A stretch of 64,000 bases of DNA from Sipunculus nudus (GCA_026874595.1 CM049313.1:29448008-29512007); one strand, 5' to 3'; shown: positions 38,905 to 50,300, numbered from the stretch's first letter. The notes: generated by a model from the sequence alone, not told the origin. A program made the numbers and translations.

Positions 38905-39229
38905 ACTGATCAGATTATTTTCATCAGTGAATTTCCCAAGTATTTGCAGATACAAGGCAGTTTATTTCAAGTTAATATGTCAAGTATTAAGCGAGCTATA
39001 AGCATTTACATACCCCTATACCCCCTTATCAAGGCTACCTGTCTGCGGCCGCGTGTGTAATGAGGCGATTGTCTTTAAATGTCTTAAAACGGGAGTGAAT
39101 CCCAAAATAATCAGTGTTAACATGATAACTCATTAAATGGACATATTTGGGGATCTAAAAATACCTATCGAATAAAATCCCAGACGGGGTGCATGGTGAC
39201 CCTTCTTATATTATGGCTGAAATATGATT
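38431..39229 (-). repeat. Dispersed family I, inverted copy I2
   Basis: Reverse complement of the I1 segment from about 34020 to 34600: 'attaagcgagctataagca', 'ccccttatcaaggctacctg', 'ggacatatttggggatc' and 'ggaacatggaacaccac' appear in inverse order around an AT microsatellite (38852-38900). It is cut at its right edge by family-A element A3. With I1 it forms a widely spaced imperfect inverted repeat. Confidence 0.6.
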
Positions 39230-40160
39230 ATTAGCGAACCTGTGAGCTTATGCGATGGTGTGGCGTTGTCCGTCGTCTGTACGTTAACCCATACTATCTT
39301 GAAAACAGCAAGAGTTAGCATCACAAAATTTTCTGCAAAAAATTAGTCCGCTAAAAAACTATTGGATTTTGCTTATTTTTTGGCTAATTGCATTTTCTTA
39401 AATTTTATGGGGAAAAAGCTAAAAAAGCTTTAAAAATCTTCTGCTCTGAAACTGTTCAGCCAAATTGTCCAATATTTCACAAAAATGATTCTTGGAACAG
39501 TCTCTCTCAAATTTGTAAGTTTGGTGATTTTTGGTCGAGTTACAGGAAGTTGAACTTAGTCATCTGTCCAAAAAAGCATACAAAAATTACAATCTCAGAA
39601 ATGGCTGGAGTTATCATCACCAAATTTTATGCCAATGTTGGTCACATGAATCATATCTGAAATTGAGGTATTGGTGGCACCACCTGCATCAGCCTTTTAG
39701 TACGGGGGTCATCAGTGCCCGTATCATACTGAGGGCTACAAAAAACTTCTTCTCTCAAATCATAAGTCCAAATTGTTTAATATCGCACAGAAATGATCCT
39801 AGGGTAGTGCTTTCTGAAATTTATTCAAATGGTCTCAGTTCAGTGACTTTTGGCTGAGTTTTGGCTGAATTTAGTCATATGCCATACCAGACTATTTTAG
39901 CTCAGTGGCTACAAAGATCTTCTTCTCAAAAACCACCGGGCCAAATTCTTAAATCTCACAAATTAATTATCCTTAGATATTGATAATTCAAATTTGTTCA
40001 AATGGTTTTGGTTCAGTGATTTTTGGCTGAGTTATGGGAAGCTTAACTTAGCCATTTTGCTGTATTTTCCCATATGAGTTATCAACCTGCAAAACATTTT
40101 TTGACTGACGCCACTGAGGCCAATTTGTTAAATATTTACAAGAATAATCCCCTGAATAAT
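39230..40160 (+). mobile_element. Family A element A3, left segment
   Basis: Starts at GCGAACCTGTG (39234-39244) with a CGTTGTCCGTCGTC patch and runs parallel to A2 until '...cctgaataat', where D3 is inserted between two T residues. The uninterrupted site is at about 17953 in A2. The right part resumes at 45997. Confidence 0.65.
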
Positions 40161-41696
40161 TATATCGCCAGACATAGTCTGGAGATACTATGGTTTAGGC
40201 ACGGTCGCGCCGCCGCCGCCGCTGCAGAGATTTCTTTTGGACACAATAACTCAAAAAATATTTCACGGATCTTTACCAAACTTGGTATAATTATAGATAT
40301 GGGTGAGAGGACGACGCCTATTTAAAATGAGGTCATGACCTCAACTAGGAGAGTGACCTTGACCTTGAATAGGTTCAATTTTGGGGAAAATCACACAAAT
40401 TCTTAAATATCTCAAGAAAACTTGCATGGATTGATCCCAAAATCAAGTTGATCGAAGATCATGGATAGGGTTGTCATGTTCCAGAAACTGGTATTATTCT
40501 TTACTTGTTTTCATGCCGTTTAATATCCCCAAAATTGCTACTTGACAGTACTGTGAGCATTATAAGTCAAAAACTAATGGACAGATTTCTTTCATATTAT
40601 GCAACTACATAGATATGGGTTATGGGATGATGTTTATTTAAATTGGGGTCATGACCTTTCCTATGAGAGTGGCCTTGACCTTAAATATTGCCATATACAG
40701 TAAAACCTGAGAGTTAAGACCACCTGATGTGCCACACCAAAAGCGGTCTTAAGTCACAGGTGGTCTTAAGTCTCAGGTGGTCTAAGTCTCAGCATGAAGC
40801 AAACAAAGAATATCAAGGCATATATGTCTACGTAAACATTTATTAATTTATTATAAAAATACATACTGGATATATATATATATATATATTATATGAATTA
40901 ACAGTGTTGTTTTTCTTCAGAGTTATATATATATATATATATATATATATCTTATAGATAATCGAGATATTCACAACAATATTTACAAGGTAACAACAAT
41001 ATTTACTTAAACAGTTAATCAATTTTGCTCTGCTTAATAAGGGAATCTTATTAATAATTATCAAAGAAAGCTGGTCCTTTTATAACTTTATTAAACAAGC
41101 CTTTATCAAAAGCTTTGAATAGCCTGTTTGTTATATTGCACAAACCACAAACCGCTAATTAATGATGTACCATGAGTACACAATGAGTCACTTTGTTTTA
41201 GAAACAGACCCCATTAAAATCTCAATAAACTTCAAGGCAGGTATGAAGGGATCGATCATTTGATTACAGGTGACTGCTCACGTTATCAAACAGTCTCTCT
41301 ATATTGGTACTATTGGTAGTTAGCATTGAGTCCTTTTGTCTTATTGATGAATATTCTATTGATGTTATCGAAGCAGGTCGTCAGTTTGTCGTCGTCACGA
41401 ACTGACTTGTTGTCAAGTCAAAATGTGTGTGATAAGTAATGACAGTTGATCTCTAACGTTATGACAAACTTACTTTCATGACTCACTTTTTCTTTTAAAT
41501 TAAATCCGCGCAAATGTTATTTACACATCGCTAAGACTAGTTATGAACTCCGGTCTACGACCGCAGCGTAGTGAATGCGACCGCGGTGTCAGAAATACAA
41601 CGGGAGTTCTATTCGATGAATGTTAATGAGGGATTTCCCCTAGAGCACGTGATCCTTTACCGTAAAGATGTTTTAGACAATCGTTAAACAAACACG

Positions 41697-41840
41697 ATGT
41701 GTTCAAAGATAGGCTGTGCTAAAAAAAATAATGGTACACAGGCATCAGAATTAAAGAATACATTAATCGTTTACATGTTCCCTCGCAATATTCGCCGAAC
41801 TTTCATTTTTGGAGAAAGATTAAAAGGACGCGGGCCCTAG
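41697..41840 (+). pseudogene. THAP-like zinc-finger fragment of a transposase (tentative)
   Basis: A 47-codon open frame starts MCSKIGC, a C-x4-C pair at the extreme N-terminus as in THAP (C2CH) DNA-binding domains, and about 20 residues later has FPRN followed by basic residues, a position where THAP domains have their conserved F-P segment. The frame stops before any third Cys, His or the usual Trp, so it is at most a broken N-terminus. It sits at the expected place near the left third of a TIR transposon. THAP domains are known from P, Kolobok and ISL2EU-type transposases. A chance C-x4-C start remains possible. Confidence 0.3.
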
Positions 41841-42479
41841 GCCATTGACACCTGTAGGGGTATTGTGAATTAATGTCCAATTCACCGCGGGGAAAGTAGG
41901 TCACCCACAATCAAACATGCTGTGCAGATTTACCCACGCATAATTAGCCGTTTCAAACTTCTACCACTAGGCGGCGTGCATGTTGGCGAAGATCGCTTCA
42001 GTGTTAGAATGAGTATTTATCTTAATTAATTAAAGTTTTTTTCATCAAACTGTTACATTTAATGATATCCTGAGTGGTTATTTACGTGAAATGACCAGTA
42101 AGAGATCGTTACTAGGGAAAAAAAGTGAAGAATTCAACCCTTGTTCATGACGCCGCTTCATGTCAGAGTTGGCATGTCAGCATCAACAAGCTTCATTTCA
42201 CTGATTAAAAGCAGCCAATCCCGGTCACATCAGGAGAAAAAAAGTATAAATAATCGTATTCTACAAGTGTTGTTCTTCACACTAGTATATGTAAATAGGT
42301 TGCCCATTGTTATTTTTTAATTATTTTTGTATGATTTATATAGCTTAACTAGGGTTTTGTCAATCATTAATTGTGCAGGGTACCAGTCTAGTCCTGCTAT
42401 ATCTACAGAGATTTAAGGGCTTTTAAGTTACATTTTCACATTTCATGTTCATTAAATTCAGGCTTTTCAATACTTATGC

Positions 42480-42597
42480 ATATAAACACATCAGAGTATA
42501 TATGTAATGGTATATACAGTATTTTAATTATTATATCGTACTATATTATATTATTTTTTATTATATTGTTATTAAATATTAATGTATAATAATATAA

Positions 42598-42634
<37 letters not shown>

Positions 42635-43030
42635 TGTATATATATAATATGTAACTTTTATATGTCAAAAATAAAAAATAACATACAATTAATATGTAAA
42701 CAATATATGTCTGTAAATCATATATATATATATATATATTCAGCACACCTTTATGTACTTACTCAAGTGTTACATAACAAAACCAGTTTAATTTAAGAGG
42801 TGATTTATAAATATAAAAAAAGTAAATTATTAAAAATGCACAACATATTGGCACACACACACACATGATATATGAAATTTGTAAGATAATATTAAATAAT
42901 AACACACACAAAACATATGTACACTCATGTGTATTTGAAAAATAATATTGGTTTAGCTGTATGAACCAATAGTCATTTTAAAATTATTTTACAATTTGCT
43001 TAAACCATTAGAAATGTCATTAAAATTATT

Positions 43031-43090
<60 letters not shown>

Positions 43091-43345
43091 ACAACTGAGG
43101 TACAAAAGTATCTAGTATTATTATTCTAATACAAATACTTAAAAGGCCTACATATCTGAAAGTTAGCTAACATTATCACTTGTACATATGGCCATGCTTA
43201 AAAAAATGAAACAATGTATACTTAAATATTTTCTAAACAAATACGCACGTATAACTGAACATAATGGTGATTTCAGTCAAATAGCTGATATTTGAATAAA
43301 GAAAAAAATAAAATATAATTATTATAAAGAATTATATCTCAAAAT

Positions 43346-43389
<44 letters not shown>

Positions 43390-43482
43390 TACAAAATTAA
43401 AATACTTGTATATGTGCACTGGAAAACACTTTTAATATAGCAATACATATATAATTTGAAAGCATGTTTAATTTTTCAAGTT

Positions 43483-43536
<54 letters not shown>

Positions 43537-43560
43537 ATTAAAATATTGATACAGGTGTAA
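42480..43560. repeat. Cluster of (AT)n microsatellites
   Basis: Pure or nearly pure AT runs at 42601-42632, 42720-42740, 43033-43083, 43357-43385 and 43482-43532, with short CA runs at their borders, within an extremely AT-rich part of the TIR transposon. Two further AT runs near 40870-40890 and 40925-40950 are also inside it. No coding potential. Confidence 0.9.
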
Positions 43561-45996
43561 ATAAACTATGACAATAGATATAGAATTTTCCATATGATAC
43601 ACACACAGATTATATACCTTAAACATTTTAAAAATATGTTCAAATTCAGTTGAAATTAGTTAATTTTAAACATAATAAAATAATAAATAAATCCTAAAAT
43701 AAAAATTATATTATAACTACTTATTAAAATCATTTGAAAAAGTATTTGAAAATATATGTTGTTAGGGTTTGGTGAGGCAATAAGAAGTGTATGAGGGCTT
43801 TAGGCCTTTTAATATGGTTAACTTGATGTGTCATGACAGCTAGTGATAAGCTTATGAGCAGGTTACAAGTCTATGAGTGATGTCATTTGTCCTTATCTCC
43901 TATTGGTTCTCTGCTGGGTCATGCCATATTCATGAGCTGATCATGTGATAGGCAAACACATGCAGCCCCCATAGGAAAGTTTTGTATGTGTCACCATTGC
44001 CACCTGCACATTCAAGAGACGGTCAATGGCACGGTCGTTTTAGTCTTAACTTATGACGCCAGGTGCCACTACCGCTACACCAAACGGTCGCTTAACGGAG
44101 GTTTAGACCAGCGACCACCCACATCTGGGCGGTCGGTGGTCGCGTACCACAAACGGTCGCTCAACACAGGGGCATTAAAGAGTGATTAAGCTCGGTGTAT
44201 TCGTTTTTCGGTCGTAAGTCACAGACGGTCGCTGGCGGCAGTGGTCGCTTGGTTCAGGTTTCACTGTATGGTGAAAATTACACAAATTAAATCATTAATA
44301 TCTCAATAAGGGATGCATGGATTAGTCCAAAAATCAACTTGATCAAAGATCTTGGATAGTATTGTCATGTACTGGAAACAGGTGGCGCCACCTGTTATTC
44401 TTTTACTTGTTTTCGTGCCATTTAATACCCCATCATTGCCACTCAACAGTACTGTGAGCATTATAAGTCAAAAACGAATGGACAGATTTCTTTCATATTA
44501 TGCATATACATAGATATGGGTTATGGGATGATGTTTATTTAAATTTGTTTTCATGACCTTTCCTATGAGAGTGGCCTTGACCTTGAATATTGCCATATAT
44601 GGTGAAAATTACACAAAATCATTAATATCTCAATAAGGGATGCATGCATTGGTCCAAAAATCAACATGTTCGAAGATCTTGGAAAGTATTGTCATGTACC
44701 AGAAACAGGTGGCGCCACCTGTTATTCTTTAACTTGTTTTGTGCCGTTTAATACCCCATCATTGCCATTTATCAGTACTATGAGCATTATAAGTAAAAAA
44801 ATAATGGACAAATTTCTTTCATATTATGCATATACATGGATATGGGTTATAGGATAATGTTTATTTGGATAGGGGTCATGACCTTTCCAATGAGTGGCCT
44901 TGACCTTGAATATTGCCATATATGGTGAAAATCACACAAAATCATTAATTTCTCAATAAGGGATGCATGCATTTGTCCAAAAATCAACTTGACCGAAGAT
45001 CTTGGATAGTAATGTCATGTACGGGAAACAGGTGGCGCCACCTGTTATTCTTTTACTTGTTTTCGTGCCGTTTAATACCCCATCATTGCCACTTAACAGT
45101 ACATTTATAAACAGTGAGCATTATAAGTCAAAAACTAATGGACAGATTTCTTTCATATTATGCATATACATAGACATGGGTTATGGGATGATGTATATAT
45201 AAATTGGGGTCATGACCTTTCCTATTAGAGTGGCCTTGACCTTGAATATTGCCATATATGGTGAAAATTACACAAAATCATTAATATCTCAATAAGGGAT
45301 GCATGCATTGGTCCAAAAATCAACATGTTCGAAGATCTTGGAAAGTATTGTCATGTACCAGAAACAGGTGGCGCCACCTGTTATTCTTTTACTTGTTTTG
45401 TGCCGTTTAATACCCCATCATTTCCATTTATCAGTACTGTGAGCATTATAAGTCAAAAACTAATGGACACATTTCTTTCATATTATGCATATACATGGAT
45501 ATGGGTTATAGGATAATGTTTATTAGAATAGGGGTCATGACCTTTCCAATGAGTGGCCTTGACCTTGAATATTGCCATATATGGTGAAAATCACACAAAA
45601 TCATCAATTTCTCAATAAGGGATGCATTGATTGGTCCAAAAATCAACTTGAACGAAGATCTTGGATAGTGTTGTCATGTACGGAAAACAGGTGGTGCCAC
45701 CTGTTATTCTTTTACTTGTTTTCGTGCCGTTTAATACCCCATCATTGCCACTTAACAGTATTGTGAGCATTATAAGTCAAAAACTAATGGACAGATTTCT
45801 TGCATATACATAGACATGGGTTAGGGGATGATGTATATTGAAATCTGGATCATGACCTTTTCTATGAGAATGACCTTTTCTATGAGTGTGGTCTGATATT
45901 AATTGTTGCTGAAGATAGGGGGCCTATTCTTAAAGGGGGGGGGGGATTAATTGTCTGGGGATACTATGGCACCTGCGGTGCCAAGAAATATCTAGT

Positions 45997-46245
45997 TCTT
46001 ATAATAATTGTCCTTTATGGTTCCAAAGAATGAATTTTGGCTGAATTATAAAGATTGAATTGAGTCATTTTACCATATATGTTAGCTGTGTGAAGCAGAT
46101 ACATCTAGCCTGGCACCAGTTTATCAGCATCCCTTACATCATGCCTCTAGACATTTAGATTTCAGGTTATCTATGGTTAATATTGACAAGAATGTATTTT
46201 AAAAGCTTTAAAAAAATGTAGATTTATGATTTTAGATATTCCTCA
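45997..46245 (+). mobile_element. Family A element A3, right remnant
   Basis: Continues family A exactly where A3 stopped: 'cttataataattgtcc' then 'tggttccaaagaatgaattt' and 'gtgtgaagcagatacatcta', matching A2 from about 17960 to 18200. It is lost after 46245, so A3 has no 3' end in this window. Confidence 0.65.
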
Positions 46246-46413
46246 TGCCAGGCAGTGTTTACAATCACAGGTATACAGCTCTCTGTGGGTATATAAAGAC
46301 GGCTGTACATGGATTATATATAATTGGTATCCCTACTCAACTTAATTCAAGATTTTGCCATCAGTGAGATGTATCTGTATTATAATTTTGCATTCAATAT
46401 GCATCTGTAGTAA
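46246..46413. other. Short unassigned island with TATA-like sequence
   Basis: 168 bp not matching any dispersed family here. It contains GGGTATATAAAGACGGC at about 46287-46303, which looks like a strong TATA box, but no transcribed feature is recognised downstream before element A4 begins. Confidence 0.3.
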
Positions 46414-48196
46414 TTTTTAGCGAACCTGTGAGCTAATGCGATGGTGTGGCGGCATCCGTTGTCCATTGTCTGTACGTTAACCCATAAAAACCTCATAATT
46501 TTAGCCTCTTTCAGCTTAAAATGTTTATGATGAAACTGTCAAGTTGAATCGTTCAATTTTTCAAAAGAATTATCCTAGGACATGGTTCTTTCAATCACAT
46601 CAGAATAGATTGAGTTTGTTAATTTTTGGTTGAGTCGTGAAAAGCTTAAGTTGGTCTTATGGCCATTATTATGTCTATTTCAAACTGAGGATTGCAAAAT
46701 TTTTCTTCTACAAAATTATTGTTTCAATTATAACTTCTGTAACATTGCACAAAAATTATTCTTAAGTGGCCTTTGTTCAAGTTTACTTGAATAATTTTTA
46801 GCAGAATTATTTGACCTTTAACAATGAAAGGACTGCTTCTTTTATAATTCTAGATATTTTGATAAAAAGTTTATGAATATATTAGCTTGAAAAACAAAGC
46901 ATTTTAGCCAAAGTCTTTCATAATTTTTAAACAGATTGTGTCTATATCTTTAAATAGGTTAAGAAACTGCCAACTGTTTCAGATTTGGCAACAGATCAAG
47001 AGTTTCTTTTAGTGCAGCCATATATAGGTCAAGAGTTCAATCAGTGCAGCCAAGCACAAGGCAAGTGATCACCTCATGGGCACCATGTGATCACCTCATA
47101 GGCACCATGTGATCACCTCATAGGTAGCATGTGATCACCTCATGAGTATCATGTGATCACCTTCATGTGTGTATTGCCCCTCAGGGCTGCATGTGGAGCC
47201 AATCTGTGAGCTTATGCAATGGTGTGGCTACTATTTCAGATTTGGCAACAGGCCAAAGGTCAGTCTGGATCTATTTATAGCTTTGGCAGACTGCCAACTG
47301 TATCAGATTAGGCAACAGGTCAAGAGTTCACTCAGTGCAGCCAGGTATAGGTCAGGAGTTCACTCAGTGCAGTAGCTGCATTCTATTTATAGCACTGGCA
47401 GACTGCCCACTGCATCAGATTTGGCTACAAAGTTCAGCCTGGATCTATTTATAGCTTTGGCAGACTGCCAACTGTGTCAGATTATGCAGCAGGTCAAGAG
47501 TTCACTCAGTGCATCCAGGTCCAGGTCAAAAGTTCACTCAGTCTAGCCAGGTGCAGGTCATGAGTTCACTCAGTGCAGTAGCTGAACCAGCAAATTTGTC
47601 ACAGTTCACTCAGGGCAATTGCCTTTCTCACCTAAGCCTGGTCAGCCCCATCCATCAGATTCAAGGTAAGTTTGATGTATTGGCCTGATATTTTGACCTG
47701 TCTATGTCTCTTTGATGGCTTTCTCGTTCACAAGACAGGTGTCGCCACCTACAATGACTTTTGCACAGTGTATATGCCTGCTTATTTTTACAGAGGAATT
47801 TGATATATCAGCCTGAAATTGAGCATATTTATACATATCGAATAGCTTTGTCATATACAAGACTGGTGGTGCCACCTACAATAATTTTTGCACAGTGTGT
47901 GTCCCTGCTTATTTCTCAGGAGGGGTTTGATATATCAGCCTGAAATTGGGCATATGTATATATCTCTGATAGCTTCCTTGTATACAAGAATGGTGGTGCC
48001 AGCTACAATCATTTTTGTGTTGTGTGCACCCATGCCAAAATTTCAGCAGTGATGTTTGTGGAAATGTTTCTTATTCAAATTGTTAATACTTGCATTGTTC
48101 ATATACATGAGAAGTAATGGTCCAGCATTGAAGCATTATACCTGGTGTATTTCCCAATGCACAGGTTCGCATTAGGCCTGTAGGCCTTGTTTTTTG
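46414..48196 (+). mobile_element. Family A element, copy A4 (lacks the 177-bp satellite)
   Basis: The 5' motif GCGAACCTGTG begins at 46420 and the inverse CACAGGTTCGC occupies 48160-48170, followed by the perfect stem-loop AGGCCT-GT-AGGCCT and TTGTTTTTT. It is about 1 kb shorter than A2 because the 177-bp satellite array is absent and replaced by diverged single-copy-like sequence (46480-46940). The CATGTGATCACC minisatellite (47065-47165) and the 'gttcactcagtgcag' modules are present. It shows that satellite copy number varies between otherwise similar elements. Confidence 0.65.
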
Positions 48197-49680
48197 TTAA
48201 TTTATTATTTGTTTAAAATGGCTTAAGAAAGGGTTTCCATTATTTTTAAAACCAATAAACACCTTCAAGTTCATACAAATAACAATTCATGGTATCAAGA
48301 AAGCATCACAGTGAAAAATCAATGCATCTGGAGTGGAACAAGGAACACCACACCTGTCTTATAAACAAGGGATACCATAAAATAGAATTAACAATGGGTC
48401 ATTCATTGCGGGTGTACATGGTCAAATATTCATAAATTTATTAACAGGATTAGTAAGAATGTCAGGAACTAATGTATAAATGCACTAGAAATTCAGAAAT
48501 GCAACATCATCTCGAAAATAAACTACTGTTGGGAAAAATTAAAGAAAAAGCTGTTAAATTCAATTTTCTTTTTGGATATTTTATATGTATAGTAATTAAC
48601 TGCTTAATCAACAAAAATACATAATACATACATATGATTATTGTTGTCAGTGGCTTTTCTCTAATATTTGCGAACACAATACAGTTTTATTGAAGTGAAT
48701 ATGTCAAATATTTAGCGAGCTATAAGCATTTACACACCCGTACCCCCTTATCAAGCCTACCTGTCCACAGGTGCCGTGCATAAAGACACGGTTGTCTTTA
48801 AATGGCCTAAAGGATAGTGTATCCCAAAATAATCAATGTTAATATCTTAATCCATTAATTGGACATACAGTCCAACCTGTCTGAATGACCACCTGTGAAA
48901 TGGGGGCACCTGGCTATTACGACCACTAGATAGCATTCCCTTTTGAAATTCCATTATATTATCTATAGATAAAACCTGTGAAATACGACCACCTGGCTAT
49001 TACGGATTACGGGCAGTTTTTCCTGACCAAAGTGTCATATTACTAATAAAATGACCTGCCTAATGTGGGCACTCTTTGTGCCACTCACTGACCAGCGCTG
49101 ACTGGACGGTTGATCGACCATGCATGAAGTTGCGGTCAATTATACTGCTGCTGTTTGTTTTACTGGTGTGCGTGTGTACAGAACACAGACTGGTGATTAC
49201 TGGGACCCTGGGCCGAACCTTGGCCTGGAGCCCAAGGCAGGCAAGGTGACTGGCTCACACGACCTATTAAACCACATGAATGGAGGTACCCCGATGTTAA
49301 TCTTTGATCCGTGCCTCTGTGATCTGTCTTTGATCTATTCAGTGCATTAAATCATATTAAACATGTAAGTACATGTATGTTTGTGTGCAATAACAAAATA
49401 CATGTAACACCAAGATCATTCCCTTCTGCAAATATGTTTTTTTTATAGTCATAAAGATGGCCTAATATGTATATTTCAGTCATACATGTCAGCTAGATCT
49501 GTGCAGTTCCTAATGTTGAGAACCTGTCAAATATGACCTCCTGTCTATTATGACCACTTGCCCAGTCCCTTGGGTGGTTGCATTAGACCGGTTCGACTGT
49601 ACTTGGGGATCTAAAAATACCTATGTCATAAAATCCCAGAGGGGTGCATGGTGACCCCTCCTAGCCCATGGACTAATTTT
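48197..49680 (-). repeat. Dispersed family I, inverted copy I3, split by a TIR element
   Basis: Reverse-complement match to I1: 'taaaaccaataaacacctt', 'ggaacaaggaacaccacacc', 'gcgagctataagcattt', 'ccccttatcaagcctacctg' and, after the inserted element, 'acttggggatctaaaaatac'. The insertion at 48868-49599 interrupts the same 'ggacata-tttgggg' site that is intact in I2. Confidence 0.6.
48868..49599. mobile_element. TIR MITE-like element (732 bp), TA target duplication
   Basis: The left end CAGTCCAACCTGTCT then GAATGACCACC pairs with the right end read inward, CAGTCGAACCGGTCTAATG then CAACCACC. The intact I2 site (about 39133) shows a 2-bp TA duplication at 48866-48867 and 49600-49601. Left subterminal repeats of GACCACCTG and 'tggctattacg' occur three times. 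The ends share CAGT-nn-AACC and GACCAC with the 3.57-kb element at 40698, so both probably belong to one superfamily. No ORF is convincing. Confidence 0.75.
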
Positions 49681-50300
49681 TGTGTTGTGTCCATCCAAGT
49701 GTCCATCCACAAGTGATGTTTGTGTAATTGGTGCTTTTATTCTGGTCCAAAATATTGAGTACTTGCATTGTACATGTTTATGTCACACATGTACTTGAAA
49801 GTAATCAAGAACTTTTCAAATAATGGTCAAGCATGTTATCATGGAAGCATTATATCTGATGTATATCCCATGGCACAGGTTTGCATTAGGCCTGTAGGCC
49901 TTGCATTAAGATCCAGGGAGGTCCCTGTGAAAATTCCTTGGGAACCTGAAATGAGGTCACTGTGACATATTCTGTGAGCTCTATGAAAGAACATGAGTTT
50001 AGCACCCTATTAGTCAGATGGGCACAAATTGTAGCAGTTGAATGTAGAAACTTCTAACTTAGCATTTAGCCAGTTCCTGGTTAAACCTTGGAAACCCTAA
50101 ATAAGGTCGATGTAACTTATTTTCTAAGGACTGTGGGCAAAGAGCATGATTTTGAGTACTCTGGAAGTCATTCTACCCATTGTTCACAGTTGTTTAACAA
50201 TATTTTTCACCATATCTTAACATCAGTAATGATTACATGCGTCACCTGCATGTCAAATTCATCTGAGGGTCATGGCCATTGTGTCTCTTGTAAATTTTAA
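49681..50300 (+). repeat. Degenerate A-like end and C-like block
   Basis: 49870-49903 resembles an A terminus ('ggcacaggtttgcatt' then AGGCCTGTAGGCCT), but the terminal TTGTTT is changed. 49905-50160 resembles family C ('ccagggaggtcc', 'ccttgggaacctgaaatgagg'). 50263-50295 resembles a degraded C or B end ('ctgagggtcatggcc' then 'tctcttg'). These look like older copies of the same classes lying just upstream of the TIM44 exon. Confidence 0.45.

Larger units (their letters stand above)
40698..44266. mobile_element. TIR DNA transposon (3.57 kb), TA target duplication
   Basis: Terminal inverted repeats: the left end reads CAGTAAAACCTGAGAGTTAA then GACCACC; the right end read inward is CAGTGAAACCTGAACCAAG then CGACCAC. 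The empty site GCCATATATGG is visible in the neighbouring D units and shows a 2-bp TA duplication (40696-40697 and 44267-44268). The left subterminal region repeats GGTCTTAAGTC (40746-40800); the right one repeats ACGGTCGC or its complement at least five times (44085-44255). No intact transposase: only a THAP-like fragment at 41697 and AT-rich filler. Candidate superfamilies are IS4EU/ISL2EU-like (2-bp duplication, THAP) or Tc1/mariner (TA); the former is favoured but unproven. Confidence 0.7.
40161..45996 (+). mobile_element. Family D element D3, split by a TIR transposon
   Basis: The 5' end at 40162 is a mutated form of the D hairpin (ATATCGCCAGAC) with a GCCGCCGCCGCCG patch. The 3' end is the best preserved of the family: GTCTGGGGATAC (45953-45964), exact inverse of the consensus 5' GTATCCCCAGAC; the perfect stem-loop GGCACC-TGC-GGTGCC (45968-45982); and CTAGT (45992-45996). 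The interior holds about six 335-bp units with palindromes at 44381, 44708, 45031 and 45367. It enters A3 between T and T. The TIR element 40698-44266 lies inside one unit. Confidence 0.7.

Noticed and set aside
43986-44189. His/Arg-rich 67-aa frame
   Set aside because: It lies in the subterminal ACGGTCGC repeats of the TIR transposon and follows their period.
49120-49350. 76-aa frame inside the 732-bp TIR element
   Set aside because: No domain, no repeat-independent support, and the element is MITE-sized; most likely incidental.
49580-49600. tRNA B-box-like GGTTCGACTGT
   Set aside because: It is the terminal inverted repeat of the TIR element; no A box or cloverleaf can be drawn around it.
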